Part shown: in pieces, positions 12,166 to 24,659 of the stretch
Layout: every line of letters begins with the position of its first letter
Position numbering within the stretch: the stretch's first letter is position 1
Origin: Pelargonium cotyledonis
Taxonomy: Eukaryota > Streptophyta > Magnoliopsida > Geraniales > Geraniaceae
Assembly: GCA_036897625.1 (NCBI GenBank)
Contig: JAYMTA010000007.1
Coordinates: 62,001 to 126,000 of the forward strand
DNA: 64,000 bases
Reading direction: 5' to 3'
Notes under the pieces: model-generated
What the model was told of the DNA's origin: nothing
The model's input: only the letters and a program-made list of their open reading frames with translations
Database searches by the model: none
Translations under genes and position numbers: made by a program

Positions 12166-13895
12166 CTATAGCTTTTTTGTAGCAAACTGGGAACACTACA
12201 GCACTATATAAGTGTATAGAAACTCTTTTTGTTTTCTAAGGGAATAACTAAACGAAGAGGGCTTCTTAAAAGAAAGGTAGAATAAGGGACTTTTGCTGAT
12301 ATAAACTTTGAGTTTTTTCTAGATTCAAAAAAGTATTAACTTTGTGGGCTGTTCAGTAAAAAATTCCGCTCTTATCTTAAAGTCCCTTGTTTTCTAAGCA
12401 CCTGTTCTAGGAAACTTGAAAAATACCATGAAAGAAGGGGTTTCTTTAAATGTAAACACGAATGTACTTATGAGAAGTACTAATGCAATCGGTGATGAAA
12501 CATTTAGGGATTCTTTAACTAAAACATATGGAAACCCTTTTGAACAAATCTCGGATCAACGCTTTTTGAAGCAGACGTAATTCCTAACAAAATTAGATAG
12601 TTATGTTCTATTTATAGGCCAATTAAGGGCAGGGGTAGAACTCATTACAAATAAATTTTATATAGAGTATAAAACAAACGAGAATTAAACGCAAGTAGTC
12701 TGGAAAACCTTTTTTTAGTAATATATTAATAGAGGAGATTGCCCAAAATAAAAAGGAATCCTTTGTTATACTCAACAGCCTGGCATTAGGAGAGTCTTGT
12801 AGATTCTATTTAGGTTTTGTGCTTTTATTTGTGCTTTTTTATTACGGTTGCAAAATGAGTTAAATGAGATCCTCCTTCATTTCGGTTAGCTCTGATACTT
12901 AATAAAAAAAAAGACTTCTAAGTAAATGTAGGCTTAATCTACTCAACCGAATACCAAAATTAAAGACCTCCTTATCTATTTCGTGGATATTACATTACTA
13001 CTGTATTTTCTTAGTCTTTATGCCTTACGTCAACCTTTCCTATTTAAATTAACCTTAGCTAGTAGCTAATATAAAGCATGCTCTAGAAATAGAAAGAAAA
13101 TCTAATATTAGACGTGATACGGTTTACAAACAACGTTTAAGAGATATATTCATGTACTAAGACTGTTGGAATCCTGCCAGGAGTCTTCCTATATGCATTT
13201 ACTTTCTATTGGTATATAGCAAGAACTCTTTTTTGATCTTGTATTACCCGTTTTTAGTATTTAGTAGATTGCTTGCTATCTAAGTTATATTTTTAATGAT
13301 TTGCAAAGCACGTTCTAGAAGCTAAAACCCAATTTGTTGTAACACAATATTTGGTAAAGTAACCTGGCAAGAGGTATTTATTCCAAAGCATATTTAAGTA
13401 TATTTAACTTCTAATTTTAATAGACAGTATCAAAAAACCCTATTAAAAGTACCTGATATTCCTTGCTTTTCCTAGATCTAGAATATGTTGTTTACAAAAA
13501 GTTATTGTGGAAGCTGAAGACCTGTATTTATCCGACGGAACCTACCCCTATATAGAAGACTTTAGTTGCAGAAACTAGAATATGAACTAAAAATATCTTG
13601 TAAAATCAGAATAAATTTATGGAAAAATAATATAAAACCATCAAAGGGTTAAATAGAATCTAATAGGGATATAGAATTAGAACTTAAACAATGTTAATTT
13701 TGTCTTTTTGGTACGTATACTCGAGAGGGTCCCGGTATTCACTCAGTTATAGATATATGTAGAATTTAGAGGGTTCTTTCTTGACGAAAAGCTTAAATTT
13801 CTTATGCACGCACATACAAGGTTGAGAGGGTTATCATATAAAGTAATGCTGGATTTATACTCTGTAGCCCCGCTTTCTCAGTCTTAATACCGATC

Positions 13896-13916
13896 ACTTT
13901 CTTAGCAGCTATACCT
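13896..13916 (+). repeat. dispersed repeat D, copy 1
   Basis: ACTTTC then CAGCTATACCT, matching 35640-35657 apart from a three-base gap. Short, so a chance match is not excluded, but both copies lie in pyrimidine-rich patches of similar texture. Confidence 0.35.
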
Positions 13917-14259
13917 GTAATCTGTATCTGATTCCTATAAGCCCTTGGACCCCTTGCTGCTTCTAGGCATTCCATCTCTTATTCTAAAGACTATACCTTA
14001 TTCTATTGTACCGATAATTGTACGTAAGCTGCAGCTCTGCTATAGATTTCTTACTTTTATCAAGGCATACCTCTTTGAAAAGGCACCCTAATTCAAGGAC
14101 AAGGAGTGTGTCTGCTTTTTTGTGAGTGCTAAGTTTCATGCAAGTAGCGCTTTTAACAGAAGAATCCTTTTCATTGGAAGGTTATTTTTACTTTAATTAT
14201 ACCTAATCGAGTTTGAGGTGTGAAATATCTTACTTGAGATCCCAATCAGTACGAAGGAG

Positions 14260-14285
14260 ACTCCAGTCCTGATAGAAACTGGGGT
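14260..14285 (+). repeat. 8-bp stem-loop
   Basis: ACTCCAGT (14260-14267) pairs with ACTGGGGT (14278-14285) at all eight positions, one a G-T wobble, around a ten-base loop. It is followed by TTAAAGG and the small palindrome GGAGTGCTCC. It may be part of a larger folded RNA in this patch; no family recognised. Confidence 0.5.
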
Positions 14286-16704
14286 TTAAAGGAGTGCTCC
14301 AGCGAACTAAGATCCAACAGCTTGTCTCTTTCAGATAGTATGAGATTGAGACAGTGAGGAGGTCTGGAGAGATTGGGGCGTTAGCTTGTTTAAAGAGTTC
14401 CGAGTAAAGCTTAAGAGAGGAAAGACGCTTAGCGGTGGGCTCTCATCTACAACTTGAGAAAGGGGGTATCCCATGGTAGTATCTTTACCGCATACCCGCA
14501 AGACAAGACCTTGTTACTCGCTTACAAACCTTATGAATTAGAAACCCTGTTGATAAAGAAAGGAGTCGTACTCTTGTCACACGCGCTCTAACAAATGCAG
14601 CTAGGTATATAGAGTTTTTATTAGGAATATATGTTTCAGTTTCTTGTGTATAATATGTGTAGTGTTTGTTAAAGTACACCCCGATTTTTAGTTACTATTC
14701 CGCCGGTTATTTGTAGAATAGGGATTCATTCAATTTATTCTAATCGAGATTAACAAGGCATCTCTTATAAATAAAACGAATTGCCTTTTTTTTTTAGGCT
14801 CTACTTATCTTATGAACTCCATAATATAAAACACTTTTAATGTTGGCAACAGTTTGAGTCTTATGCTACGAGGTAATGGGGCGACCCTTTTGTTGGCATA
14901 TAATAAGGAAAATCCAATCATTAAATGAGACACCTAATAAAGATTAACCGTAGAAGTTAAGGGTACTTAGTAAGCAGGGATTGACCTTGCCGCACTCTAG
15001 ATATCAATAGCGACTCCTTTCCTTCTTTAAGAGCTAAAGCTAGCTATCTCTATGCTTATGCAAATCCTCAACACTAAAAAACTAAAGTATCCTAATTATA
15101 CTGAATTGACTCCTTCCTAGAGTTTAACAAGGACCCCTTCTTCATGTAGATTCCTTTCATTTCTATAATTTTTTGGTACTCTCATTTTTAACTAGATCTT
15201 TTTAGATTTCTTCGACATAGGTTTTTGTAAAATACTTATGAACTACTTACTTTACCGAAAAGGGCGGGGTTAGATACTGGTAGGAATCCAAGAAAATATC
15301 ATAAATCAACTCTTGAAAATAAAAGAAAAGGAGTTAACTTAACTTGTCTGTTTTTAACCAAATAGATTTTCCGTCTCCAGCCTTTTGGAAATTCAAGCTT
15401 GCTTCTATCTTGACGTGATTAAAGGAATTCTAGTGGAAGGGCTGCTTACTACATGGACTAGGCCTTTCTAATTTTAGATACCGCTATGCCGTTAAGATTC
15501 CGCTGCGCCTTGAGATAAAAATATGGTCCGATAGTATGTACAGTTAATACTCGTCCCGTCCTTTGCCTAGGCATTTTAGTGCTGCTACCTCTCTAATCGA
15601 TAAGTTAGTCAATAAATAGCAGTATTAAGGGCAGATTAAGACAACAGTCCTAACAAATTCTTGGTCACGGTAAAGTTATATGTGGAATGTCAAATAAGGA
15701 TTCTTTTGATTAATCGAGGGCTTTTATTCTATATGGAAGAAATCTATAGTGGGTTTTTTTCAAAGCTATGGGGCCTCTTATTCTTGAGACTGAAATCACT
15801 TAAATAAAGAAACCACGCACTGGATCTTGTCAATCTGGAGTTTCAATCAATATAGAACATTTTTCTTATTTGGCGATCTCGCTGTAAACATAGTAAAATG
15901 AATGGATCCAGCCTGCCCTAATCATCCTTTGTGTTTGGCCAAAAGTTAGGGTTTTACAGGAGTTTGCCTAGGGAATTTTATAGTTTGACTCGTTTGAATA
16001 GTGGACAAAATAGAAATAGCCTACCTGGTAATTTACATGATTTAGGTCAACCTAGTATTTAAAATCCGATTTAGCAAAAAAGAAAGCTACTCTGGATTCG
16101 CCTAAGAAATTCCGCTATAGTATATACTTTGGAACAAAAGAATTAAGACCAATTTTAGATATTACATTTAAAAAGTTACACAATCGACAATTGGCTGGGA
16201 ATTCTCCTAAAGAGAGCCCTGCTATTTAGAATAAAGTTCTTGTTTACCAAAGACGGGTTTTATCTCTCAGCCCTGTCATAGCTACTGTCTTCTAGTGTTA
16301 TGGGACTTGAGAAATGGTAACTCTATAATGTCTTAAATGCGACGTTAAAGGTTTTCAAACGTAACGTAAATAAACAAAAAAACGTTATTCTTCTACAACT
16401 TTTATTCAATACCGAGTTAGGTAAAGGCTTCAAGGAAACTCAGAGACCTATTTCCGTACATCTAAATTAAAAGTAGGACTAATTAAAAAGTCGTTGGCTA
16501 AGTGTGGTAAAGCCAGGTTTTTTATCCTATAGGAAATCTTCTGGTTTCAGTAGATCATACAAGGTTTATCTTAAACTTGTCCGATAAAGCCTTTTTTAGA
16601 ATATTAGAATGTCTATCGGTTCCTTTGGGGTTCTCTGTAGCTATTGTATTCCTTGTTAGTATTATAGTAATTTTATAGTTAATGGATAGAGAGTTTCTAT
16701 TGTA

Positions 16705-16723
16705 TTAGTTGTTATAGTCTTAA
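16705..16723 (+). repeat. dispersed repeat C, copy 1
   Basis: An exact 19-nt match, starting TTAGTTGTTATAG, to 47215-47233 about 30.5 kb away. The first 13 nt occur once more at 47196-47208, just before the second copy. A chance match of this length is unlikely but not excluded. Confidence 0.5.
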
Positions 16724-18510
16724 TAGTTCTTTTCTTAATTTAAGATAAAAGGGTTCCCTGTTCTTATCATTAAAAGAGGGTAGAGCCTTAATAGTAGTAA
16801 GTCATTATTCAAAACCATAGCGTAACGGAGGGAGGGAGGGTAACGCATGATAGTATTATAGAGAGTTAACCTTACGCTCTTTCAAGAGCTTATTTACTTG
16901 CTTTCATACCTAAACTTCTCTTCAAGGAGCTATAACTCTCTGAGTCTTTCTAGGCCTATACACACACTCTCTATTTGTACCTTCTAAGTCTTAGCAGCTA
17001 TTATTCCTTTTCCTTGTCTAGATTCAACAAAATATCAAAGGAAGCTTACTTTTTATCTTCTTTGGTTTACTCTATTAAATAAAGGATTCTATGTTGAAAA
17101 AGAAAAATAGGTGATATCCTACTTAGAATAATGTTTCCGAGTGTTAATCAAAAACTTAACTTAGACTTAGTATATGGGATATCCACAGGTTATAGCGCTT
17201 TTGTAGTGTAGTAGTATTCTCCTATAAATATAAAAAGGTACAAGCCTTAACCCGAAGTTTTTTGTTATATCGAAGCCGCAACCAACGAACATTCATAGGT
17301 TCAAGTCGAGTCTCACTTTAGAGAATCCAGTATCCAAGGCGGTTTTGACTTCTTTTGTATATACATGACTAAAACCCCACCCGCTACCCTTTAAAATGAC
17401 CCCTTACAAAAGAGGTAGGAAACCCTGCTTAACTGAGCTCCTTCTTAGGTAGGGCACAGAATCCATATAGAAGAAAGCTACTCTAACTAGAAGGTTTTTC
17501 TATATATAGAATTTTGTTGAAGAGTAATCCTTTTATTCTTATTTACCTTGAGGCAGCGGATCTTTATTTCATAGCATTTTCAGTATTATTTAGCCGCAAG
17601 ATGGTCCGTTCTTTCCTATTGTATATTATCCTAACCCCGAATGTAGCGACCAGGACAAAGAAGTTACATGCATTTCCTCTGAGCTGTAGGGGTCCAAGAT
17701 GCCTATTAAAAAAGTATAAAGCTCAGTCAGTACTAGTACAAAAAGAAAGAAATTTGGATTGAAAAGGGATCCCTTAATTACAATAACTACCCTAACATTA
17801 AATCTATGGACGGCTAAAAGGTATTTACACAGAATCCTGTTAAGAGAGGGCACTCTGAATCTCTAAAATTAGAAATTGAATGCAGGGTCTCTTTATAGAA
17901 ATCCTGGAACCAAGGTACTGGACTACCTAACAAAAAGTGTTTTTTCTTGAGAGTAACCCATGCTTGGTTGTGTATATCTTGCCAGTCCTAAAAAGGTATC
18001 AATCAAATCGAATTACCGGGAATTCCTGTACAATAAAGAAAGTTAATCTTCGGGCTTCTGCTTAACAAAGTGGGTTTTTATAGAAGGGATCCGGGGTCAA
18101 ACTAATAAGTGAATACGCACAATAAAAGGAAGTCGTTTTACTCCTGTACCAGTGTAGTCTACTGTGTCATTTAGATCAAGACTTCCGAATCTCGAGGACA
18201 CTCATTTTTCTTTCCCCCTTTTCGGGCGAACCTGTAGCTTTGCATAATTGCTTACTTTATGAATGTCTTTATTTCGATGTCTGTTTGAGATGCCAAAAGT
18301 ACTTTGGGCCTTGACTTGAATACCCGTATTTACGTATAACTATCCGTTAAACAGGGACTCGTAAAAAGAAACTTACAAACTGTATTTAAGTGCTACGCTT
18401 ATATACACGAGGAATACCTAATCAAAAGAAGCTTTCTTTTAAAACTATACCGCTATCCGGCTTTAGGCCTGAAATTGATAGATAAGAAGCCTTTATAATT
18501 GTGTTTACAT

Positions 18511-18584
18511 GGATCGGCTTTTGCGACTTGAACCTTTATATATCGACAAAGTACAGCCTTGATTTAACCATCAAAAGGGAAGTG
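18511..18584 (-). pseudogene. tRNA-like relic, possible GUA anticodon
   Basis: On the minus strand a D-arm-like hairpin (18559-18574) has a perfect four-pair stem TTGA/TCAA around TGGTTAAA. It is followed by a loop CTGTACT, which would give the Tyr anticodon GUA after U33, and a T-loop motif GGTTCAAGT. The D stem and anticodon stem would have to share bases, the T stem barely pairs and the acceptor does not pair. A weak call. Confidence 0.25.
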
Positions 18585-21500
18585 CTGGGTCGTACTAGCT
18601 TGGTCGAGACTTATGACGAATCTTTATAAACCCTCTTTTCTGGTATATTGCTTAACTTGCTAAGATTAATATAATAACGAGGAGTGTTAAGAGATTCACA
18701 TCTTTCTGGATTTCAGTTGGGAAGATTTTTCGCGGTGCTGTGGAATTCGGATCAGATCGCTGTATTTTAATAATGTTACTCCCAAAGGAAGATTCTTATT
18801 TATAACCTGGTAATTTTGTTCATAGTAACACTCAAGGATTTCGTATACTCAACTCGAGCTAAGCTACTCTAGAATTTTATCCTATAATTCCATTCTTAAC
18901 TGGTACTAAGATTATGTATACTACTTATAATTTAACTGAATCCGTTTATTCTTAGCTTGTGCTGGTATGTTTATTCGGGAGTCTCCTATCTATCAAGGTA
19001 CTATAGATGTGAAGAAACCACTAGGATTCATTCCTTATTCTCGCTTTTCTTTGTGTTGACTTGTATATTAGCGAACCGGGACTTAGTTTGTCTCCAACTT
19101 ATGATGCAATTTGATAGGAATTCCATAACAAAGTTGATGGATCACTATGACTTTAGACTTATCCAAAAGTCAAGAAAGGGCCCCCAGGAATTGAACCTTT
19201 TTTATATTTCGATTGCGGTTGCTGAAACTCATAGCGAGTCTAAGGATAAATAAGACATCTTAGATAATATAGGGAAGCTCCTTACTCTCCATTCTACAGA
19301 TAAAGACAAGACTGTAATCATACATCTTCTTAAGAGATTCCTTTCTATGTATTTAAGCGATTCACAAGAAACATTCAAAAACAGAAAATCAATACGAAAA
19401 ACGATCAGACGGCTTTCTTCTTTGACAGGCAAAACTTGCTTTCTTCTGTTACAAGTTAAAGGCTTTACTTTTCTTTGTTATACTAAACCAATTAAGACTC
19501 CCTTTTAGACTAGGAAGGAGTCCAGGAAGATGTATTCTTAGTTGGTAGTACTTCTTAATCTGGGGAATTCACTTGATCAGTTGTACTGATTTACATTTAG
19601 ATAGCAACTCGTAAGTCAAGTTTGTAAAAGCAGTCTTCTAGTCTTTTATATCCAATGTGTACCAGTCGTGAGTAAAAGATTCCTACTTAGTTTTACAGTC
19701 CCCTTCTTTCCTGAGACCCTCTCTAGTATATGGGATAACTTAACGGGACCCACGGAGGGTCAGAGTTTCGCGTGCTACCAAATGAAAAAAGTAGGGATTT
19801 ACTTTTGTGAAGACGTAGGGGCCGGCTTCTATTATAGTAGGTTAAAATAAACAAAGAAATCTACTAGCTTTGCTCCGTCTATTTCGGAAGGATATTGAGG
19901 GTGTAGTAGAAGTAAGGAATTAAGAGTCTCAAAAATCATATGTGTAAGTAAACAAACGGGTTTCTTATACTAGCCTTACATTTGGCTTTGATAAATGTAC
20001 TAAAAATACAGATACTAAAGATTATATCCTATACTGGATCAGCAAAACAGCGAATTCTTGGGCTTTGTCTTGTTGTAATACCAGATTTGTATTGGATAAG
20101 TAAGTACGGATTTAGAATTAGGAGAAGACTCTGTAGATTCTTGCAATTGAAACTACTGTATTTTAGCCGGCCGAGAAACACTTATCCTTTTCTATCTTCA
20201 ATCTACTATCATTTTTCTATACTTTAGCCTTTTTGGGCTTCCTTTTTAAAGATACTGAATCCGGGATCGTTCTACCACTGGAATATCTTAATTATAGATT
20301 AAAAAAAAATATTTGTTCCATTACGAGGAGTTGTTTTTACTTTCACTGAAATTAAGCTTACTTCCTTAGTTATATATCAAATAGAGAGGCTCCACACTAC
20401 GTGCTCTTAGTATCAACACCTAAATTTCAGGAAATTTCAATCACACTTTTAGCATTTTAAGCTAGATTATCCGAAAGGACATTCAAAATGTAGATAGCTC
20501 AAGGAGAATTACTAGTACTAAGCTGCCTATATAATTTAAGGGAGTACCTATATCTATATAAAACGAATTTCTCCACCATATTATTTACAAAAAAAAAGGT
20601 TCCTTTTATAATTAAATTAGTCGAAACTCCGGTAATAAAGAGCAATTCCGAAGATAAGTTACCCACGCATCCCTAGTACGAGATCCTTTATAAAAGATCA
20701 TCTGCTAATGCATACTAATGAAAAGGTTTATTTATATACACCGATGCACCAAACCCAAAGCTTCTTCTCTATGTTATCTAGGCCAGCTGTGATTACTACC
20801 CTACCACATTTAAGTTAGATCCTAAGTCTATTTTTCGCCTACAGTAAGAATTTTTTTAGTAGAGTCTTTTAGTTTAGCTTTTCCCGCTACGAAAAGGGCC
20901 CTTGTTCTGATTACTATTCCAAAAACCAAATTCTAGGTATATTGTATACTAGAAAACAAAGTTTAGTTATACCTTTTTAACTTAGTATATCTTTGTTTTC
21001 CGAGGGATACGAGGCACAGTTTATTGATATCTCTGGGCCCTACCAATAACCTTTAACTTAGAAAATGTAACCTATAAAACTTTTTAATAGAAAGGGTTAC
21101 TCCATAAAGTTTTGAAATATCTATTTCTAAGGTTTTTAGAAGTAAGTGAATTCATGTATTAACAAAGTAGATTTAGACCCTATTTTATAACTAGCACAGC
21201 GCTTTCTATTAGCATTGGAGTTTCTAGCTTAGAAAAGAAACTACTTTTAGGTTCCAACTATTTGAGCAGTCAAAAAATCAAGGAGACCCCTATTTCGGAG
21301 GCATTGCTCTGTATTTTTTTTTAGCATACACCATTCATTCTTATAAAGGGAGTACATTCGATACTATTTTAAGCTCTTCAATATAGTACAAATAAGTGCG
21401 TGCGGGTAGTTAGTAGGTAATAGGTTAGTGACTCATATTTAATCTTCCGACTTCACAATTGATTAATTCTTTTTAATCCGAGAGGTAATAGAGTGGCCAT

Positions 21501-21980
21501 TAAGTTTCTCTATCAACCATGAAATACTTTATTGTGTTTTTCAGAGGGAATTTCTATCTGTTAAATCAGTCTGCTCTTGTTTGCTATTTGACCCTTAGGT
21601 CCTTCCCCTTTACCTTTAACTGCTCTTGATCAGTACTATAAATATAGGCGCGGTAACGTAACAAAGGACCTAAATACTTTTTATTTTCCCCGAATTAGCC
21701 CCTTTATAGATAAGCTAAATATCTGATTTGGAGTATTATAAGTGTCTCGTTCTATGTATAAGATACACACCCTTTTAGGAAGTCAAGTTTTTATCGAGAT
21801 AACACATATTATCGTGTGACTATTTAAAGTCTATTGACGATTGTTTATTAATTATCTAGTTACGGTTATCCTTTAGTAGAAAGAAGAAATCAGAGAATTC
21901 CCTAATAAATATTACAATTATAATAAGAGATACTCTATACTGATATACTTGAATTTGAGTTATTAGACCTAACAATAAGT

Positions 21981-22053
21981 GCTTAGATAGCTCAGTTGGT
22001 AGAGCAGGATTTCGTTGCTCTTTGTTAGATTCTTTCTAGTCGGAAGCAATCGT
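21981..22053 (+). pseudogene. tRNA-like relic with intact D arm
   Basis: GCTTAGATAGCTCAGTTGG at the 5' end is close to a canonical tRNA start. The D stem GCTC/GAGC (21990-21993 with 22002-22005) pairs fully. Counting on at canonical spacing gives an anticodon loop at 22012-22018 with GTT (Asn) at 34-36 but C at 33, a five-base variable loop and a T-loop TTCTAGT at 22034-22040. The anticodon and T stems keep 3 of 5 pairs each and the acceptor only 2 of 7. The 5' half is much better kept than the 3' half. Plant mitochondria use such 5' tRNA-like pieces (t-elements) as RNA processing signals, which is a possible role here. Confidence 0.5.
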
Positions 22054-22083
22054 CCTTACCGTTTAGAGATCCTTGCTCTTTTT

Positions 22084-22104
22084 ACTAATCCGTGAACTCA
22101 AACC
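22084..22104 (+). repeat. dispersed repeat B, copy 1
   Basis: ACTAATCCGTGAACTCAAACC matches 61162-61182 at 20 of 21 positions. Both copies lie within about 50 to 100 bases of a tRNA-like element. The reverse complement begins GGTTTGAGTTC, similar to a T arm, so it may be the remnant of a minus-strand tRNA. Confidence 0.6.
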
Positions 22105-22138
22105 CAAGTGACTATAAGGTCATTATGCTAGTTCACAT

Positions 22139-22171
22139 CAGTAGGAATAATCAGTCTCATCTAGTGTTTCT
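22139..22171 (+). repeat. permuted repeat E, copy 1
   Basis: Two blocks overlap here: block 1 (22139-22159, CAGTAGGAATAATCAGTC...) and block 2 (22155-22171, TCTCATCTAGTGTTTCT), sharing TCTCA. Both recur about 2 kb downstream in the opposite order (block 2 at 24134-24150, block 1 at 24174-24194), in the same orientation. This is what recombination across the shared TCTCA, or a tandem duplication followed by partial loss, would leave. Confidence 0.7.
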
Positions 22172-22690
22172 TAGGTTCTTTGATGATGGTGTTCAAGAGA
22201 AATCTTGCCTAGGGAGGTCATCAAGTAAGGAAGCACTTAAGTTGTCTTTTTCTCAAAAGTCAGTCCTAAATCTATGAAATAGCAGATAGTAAAAAACGTA
22301 GGAAATGTTGACTCTAAAAGTCTTTGGTAGAGAGGGGAAAACCTTACAGAGTGGGTATCTAAGCTAGCGATAAAGGGCATTCTAGATAATAACTTTGGTA
22401 TTGTTCTAATGAATCTAGATTTGTTATCCTTAGCCTTTTCGAAAGCATTGACTTAAAATGTACAATATCAAGGAAATAGAAGATTGACTCCCCACTTCGT
22501 TCAGCTAAACGCTGCCTGAAGTTTTAGTTCTTAAAATTAGCTGTTAAAGTAAAGGAGTTGCTTGTTCCCTTGTTTCCAATTCCGGATAGTAAGAAAGATT
22601 TTAGGGAATAAGAGAGCCAAAGTAATTAGTTTCCGGTAAGGACATATGTAGAAAGAACTAAGGGTGAGCTTTAGCTTGACTCTTGTCAGG

Positions 22691-22729
22691 TATTCTTTTA
22701 GAGGTTAGCTGCTTAACTAGACAAGGAAT
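22691..22729 (+). repeat. dispersed repeat A, copy 2
   Basis: Partner of 958-998. The core 22701-22721 is identical over 21 nt; TATTC upstream and AAG-AAT downstream are also shared with single differences. The first copy sits in A+T-rich DNA and this one in the island, so the sequence was duplicated between the two contexts. Confidence 0.65.
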
Positions 22730-23822
22730 GTAGAAAGAGTAAAAAGAGGAGCAGTTAGTTTGTTGGAATTTATAACAGGTGTTAGAATCTAAGGTAAGAA
22801 AGTACTCATTTTGTTAGCTAAGTGAGCCAAGAGAAATCTTCCCTTGTAACTTCTATTTCCGGAAAGTTTCTAATTCAAGTGAGTAAGTCAGAACAAAAAG
22901 GGTAAGCTTAGTAAACCCTAACAGTATTGAATTTCTTAATCTTAATAAATAGGGCAAATCCAACTAAAAAGGTAAGGAGTTTTGTATGTATTTGTACGAG
23001 CTAATTGTATTATATAGATTGTATTACAGTCAAGCTTTCTCCTACTTTCTGAGCCAGTTTAAGTAGGAAGTCCACAAGGAAATAGAAAGATAAGAAGTGA
23101 AGTATGGGTTTCAGCGTCTAAGTTAGGTTTGTATTGAGGAAGTTCTAGACAGGTTGGGAGTTTTTCTTAGATAGAAAGGCAATGAGCTATTGGGCTATCT
23201 CTTCAATTGTAAACTCTGTTTTCAGTTAGCTATTTTCTTTTTAGTGAATACTCATCATTCATAAAGCTATGCTGTTTTGGAGTTTAGGCAGGTGGTCAAA
23301 GAAGAATGACCCAGTTATAGTCAAGTTTTTTCTACTTATAATAGAGGCAGAATATGGCTGCAATAGGCATAAGGGCTCTAATTACTCTATACTAAGGGCT
23401 TCAGACTAGGCCTTCTGAGTAAGAAGTATGAAACAGATTGAACACGAACTCCTTCCCTTTTTTGAAAAAAGAGAGAAAAACGAGTGCTGTCTTGTCCTAT
23501 CTTCGGTAAGGAAAGGTAAGAAATAGAAAGACATAAGGGGTTTGACTCATGTTCTGCTTGTTTTATAGTATCCAGTGAAAGTAGGTTAGTTATCTTTGAA
23601 CAAAGTGAAGAGGGGGTTAATGCAATTGAGTGTCCGTTTTCTTACTCTTGCTTTCCTTCATCAGTAAAAGCATTCGTTTTAATCACTTAAATAAATACTA
23701 GATTTTATACTTTACAATCTAGCTGCGGTAACCTACAAGGCATAGTTAGTACGATCCAACACTCCAGCTTTTGAATGGTTTCTCTTTCTTATTTGATTCT
23801 CGTTTCTTGTGTTTAGATAAGA

Positions 23823-23894
23823 GCTCTCTTTTCCGATTGGTAGAGCATTCAACTGTTAAACGAACGGGCGTGGGTTAAACTGGAGTCATTGCTG
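23823..23894 (+). pseudogene. tRNA-Asn-like relic
   Basis: The motif TTGGTAGAGC ends the D arm at 23846 and the anticodon loop CTGTTAA at 23853-23859 gives GUU (Asn) with the correct U33. The variable loop has five bases and a T-loop-like TTAAACT lies at 23875-23881. The anticodon stem keeps 3 of 5 pairs; T and acceptor stems do not form. The length (72) and the CTGTTAA loop fit an organellar Asn tRNA. Probably a decayed gene. Confidence 0.4.
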
Positions 23895-23932
23895 GGGATT
23901 TCCTCTGAAATGCTTGGATCTGGTTTCATTAT

Positions 23933-24298
23933 TTGCTTGAATCTGCTCTCTTTCATATGTATGCGCTAACAAGGACTCTTTACTCTTTCTTACCTGGTTC
24001 GGTTCTTCTCCACTGGTCTCACTTTCATCCTCTTCCTTCACAGCTCTCTCTTTCTTTAGGGATCCTTTTCATGGACTTGCCCACCATGGAAGACTCCTCT
24101 CTCCAATCTCTTACAATCTCTAGCCAAGGTACATCTCATCTAGTGTTTCTGAGTTTTCTTGGTACTCTTCCAGCAGTAGGAAGAATCAGTCTCAACCGGG
24201 TCCTAACTCATAGGCTGCTTTCCTCTTACTTCGTTCAATCTAAAGCTTGCCTAGATTCTAGCTTTTTGGGCAATATAAGGACATATTTCAAGGTATAA
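23933..24298 (+). other. longest open frame (121 codons), probably not a gene
   Basis: Open from a TTG at 23933 to a TAA, with a first in-frame ATG at 23957. The predicted product is rich in Leu and Ser because the DNA is pyrimidine-rich; it has no recognised domain, signal or catalytic motif. It overlaps both blocks of repeat E (24134-24150 and 24174-24194). No ribosome-binding site or partner gene is evident. A length near 120 codons is about what chance gives for the longest frame in such a window. It might be an unidentified mitochondrial reading frame, but I give that little weight. Confidence 0.12.
24134..24194 (+). repeat. permuted repeat E, copy 2
   Basis: Block 2 (24134-24150) is an exact 17-nt match to 22155-22171 and block 1 (24174-24194) matches 22139-22159 at 20 of 21 positions, but the block order is reversed and 23 bases lie between them. 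A further weak match, CTTGCCTAG, follows each copy (near 22205 and 24247). Confidence 0.7.
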
Positions 24299-24659
24299 AC
24301 ATAAGAGAAGAAGAATTAAGAACTAAAACTACAAGGGAAAGGGTACCAAATGTGAACAAAGTCAAAAGGCCCGGCCTCTCCTCGTAAAGACTCTCCTTTT
24401 CAGTTCCTTCAAAACAAGACTAGCTTTCCTCCTCACTTGTGTTCAGAGCTCTTACTAACCTCAATTCTTAAGAATTCTAATTACTTACTAAAGAGATGCT
24501 TATTAATTTGTTAAATTGTAACTTGATCACTCCTTAGACGCAGTTCTTTTTCAATAGTCACGGGTCAGTAAGAAAATGACTTAGATACAATAGATTTAGC
24601 CTATCCTTAATATTTGTATATTCTCCTAGGTAGTCTAGTAGTCAAGTCAGTATTGACAA

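Larger units (their letters stand above)
6540..13839. other. non-coding DNA
   Basis: No gene recognised. Open frames reach only 91 codons (10567-10842) and resemble no known protein. Small local features are a 12-bp direct duplication at 7415-7438, a tRNA T-arm-like motif on the minus strand at 10330-10346 and an A+T-only run near 12124-12165. Nothing else is seen. Confidence 0.55.
13840..14610. other. patch of higher G+C, unassigned
   Basis: Less A+T-rich than its surroundings, with pyrimidine-rich sequence up to about 14060 and purine-rich sequence from about 14320. It contains one copy of dispersed repeat D (13896-13916) and the hairpin at 14260-14285. No open frame above 64 codons and no RNA family recognised. 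The texture resembles the island at 22-24.7 kb and suggests DNA of another origin or under different constraint. Confidence 0.4.
14611..21960. other. non-coding DNA
   Basis: No gene recognised. The longest frame is 98 codons (18957-19253). It includes one copy of the 19-nt repeat C at 16705-16723, a minus-strand tRNA-like element at 18511-18584 and single T-arm-like motifs near 17285 (plus) and 19190 (minus). The rest shows nothing I can name. Confidence 0.55.

Noticed and set aside
12190-12215. TATAAGTG-type words resembling mitochondrial promoters
   Set aside because: Such words are frequent in DNA this rich in A+T and no transcript or gene start supports them.
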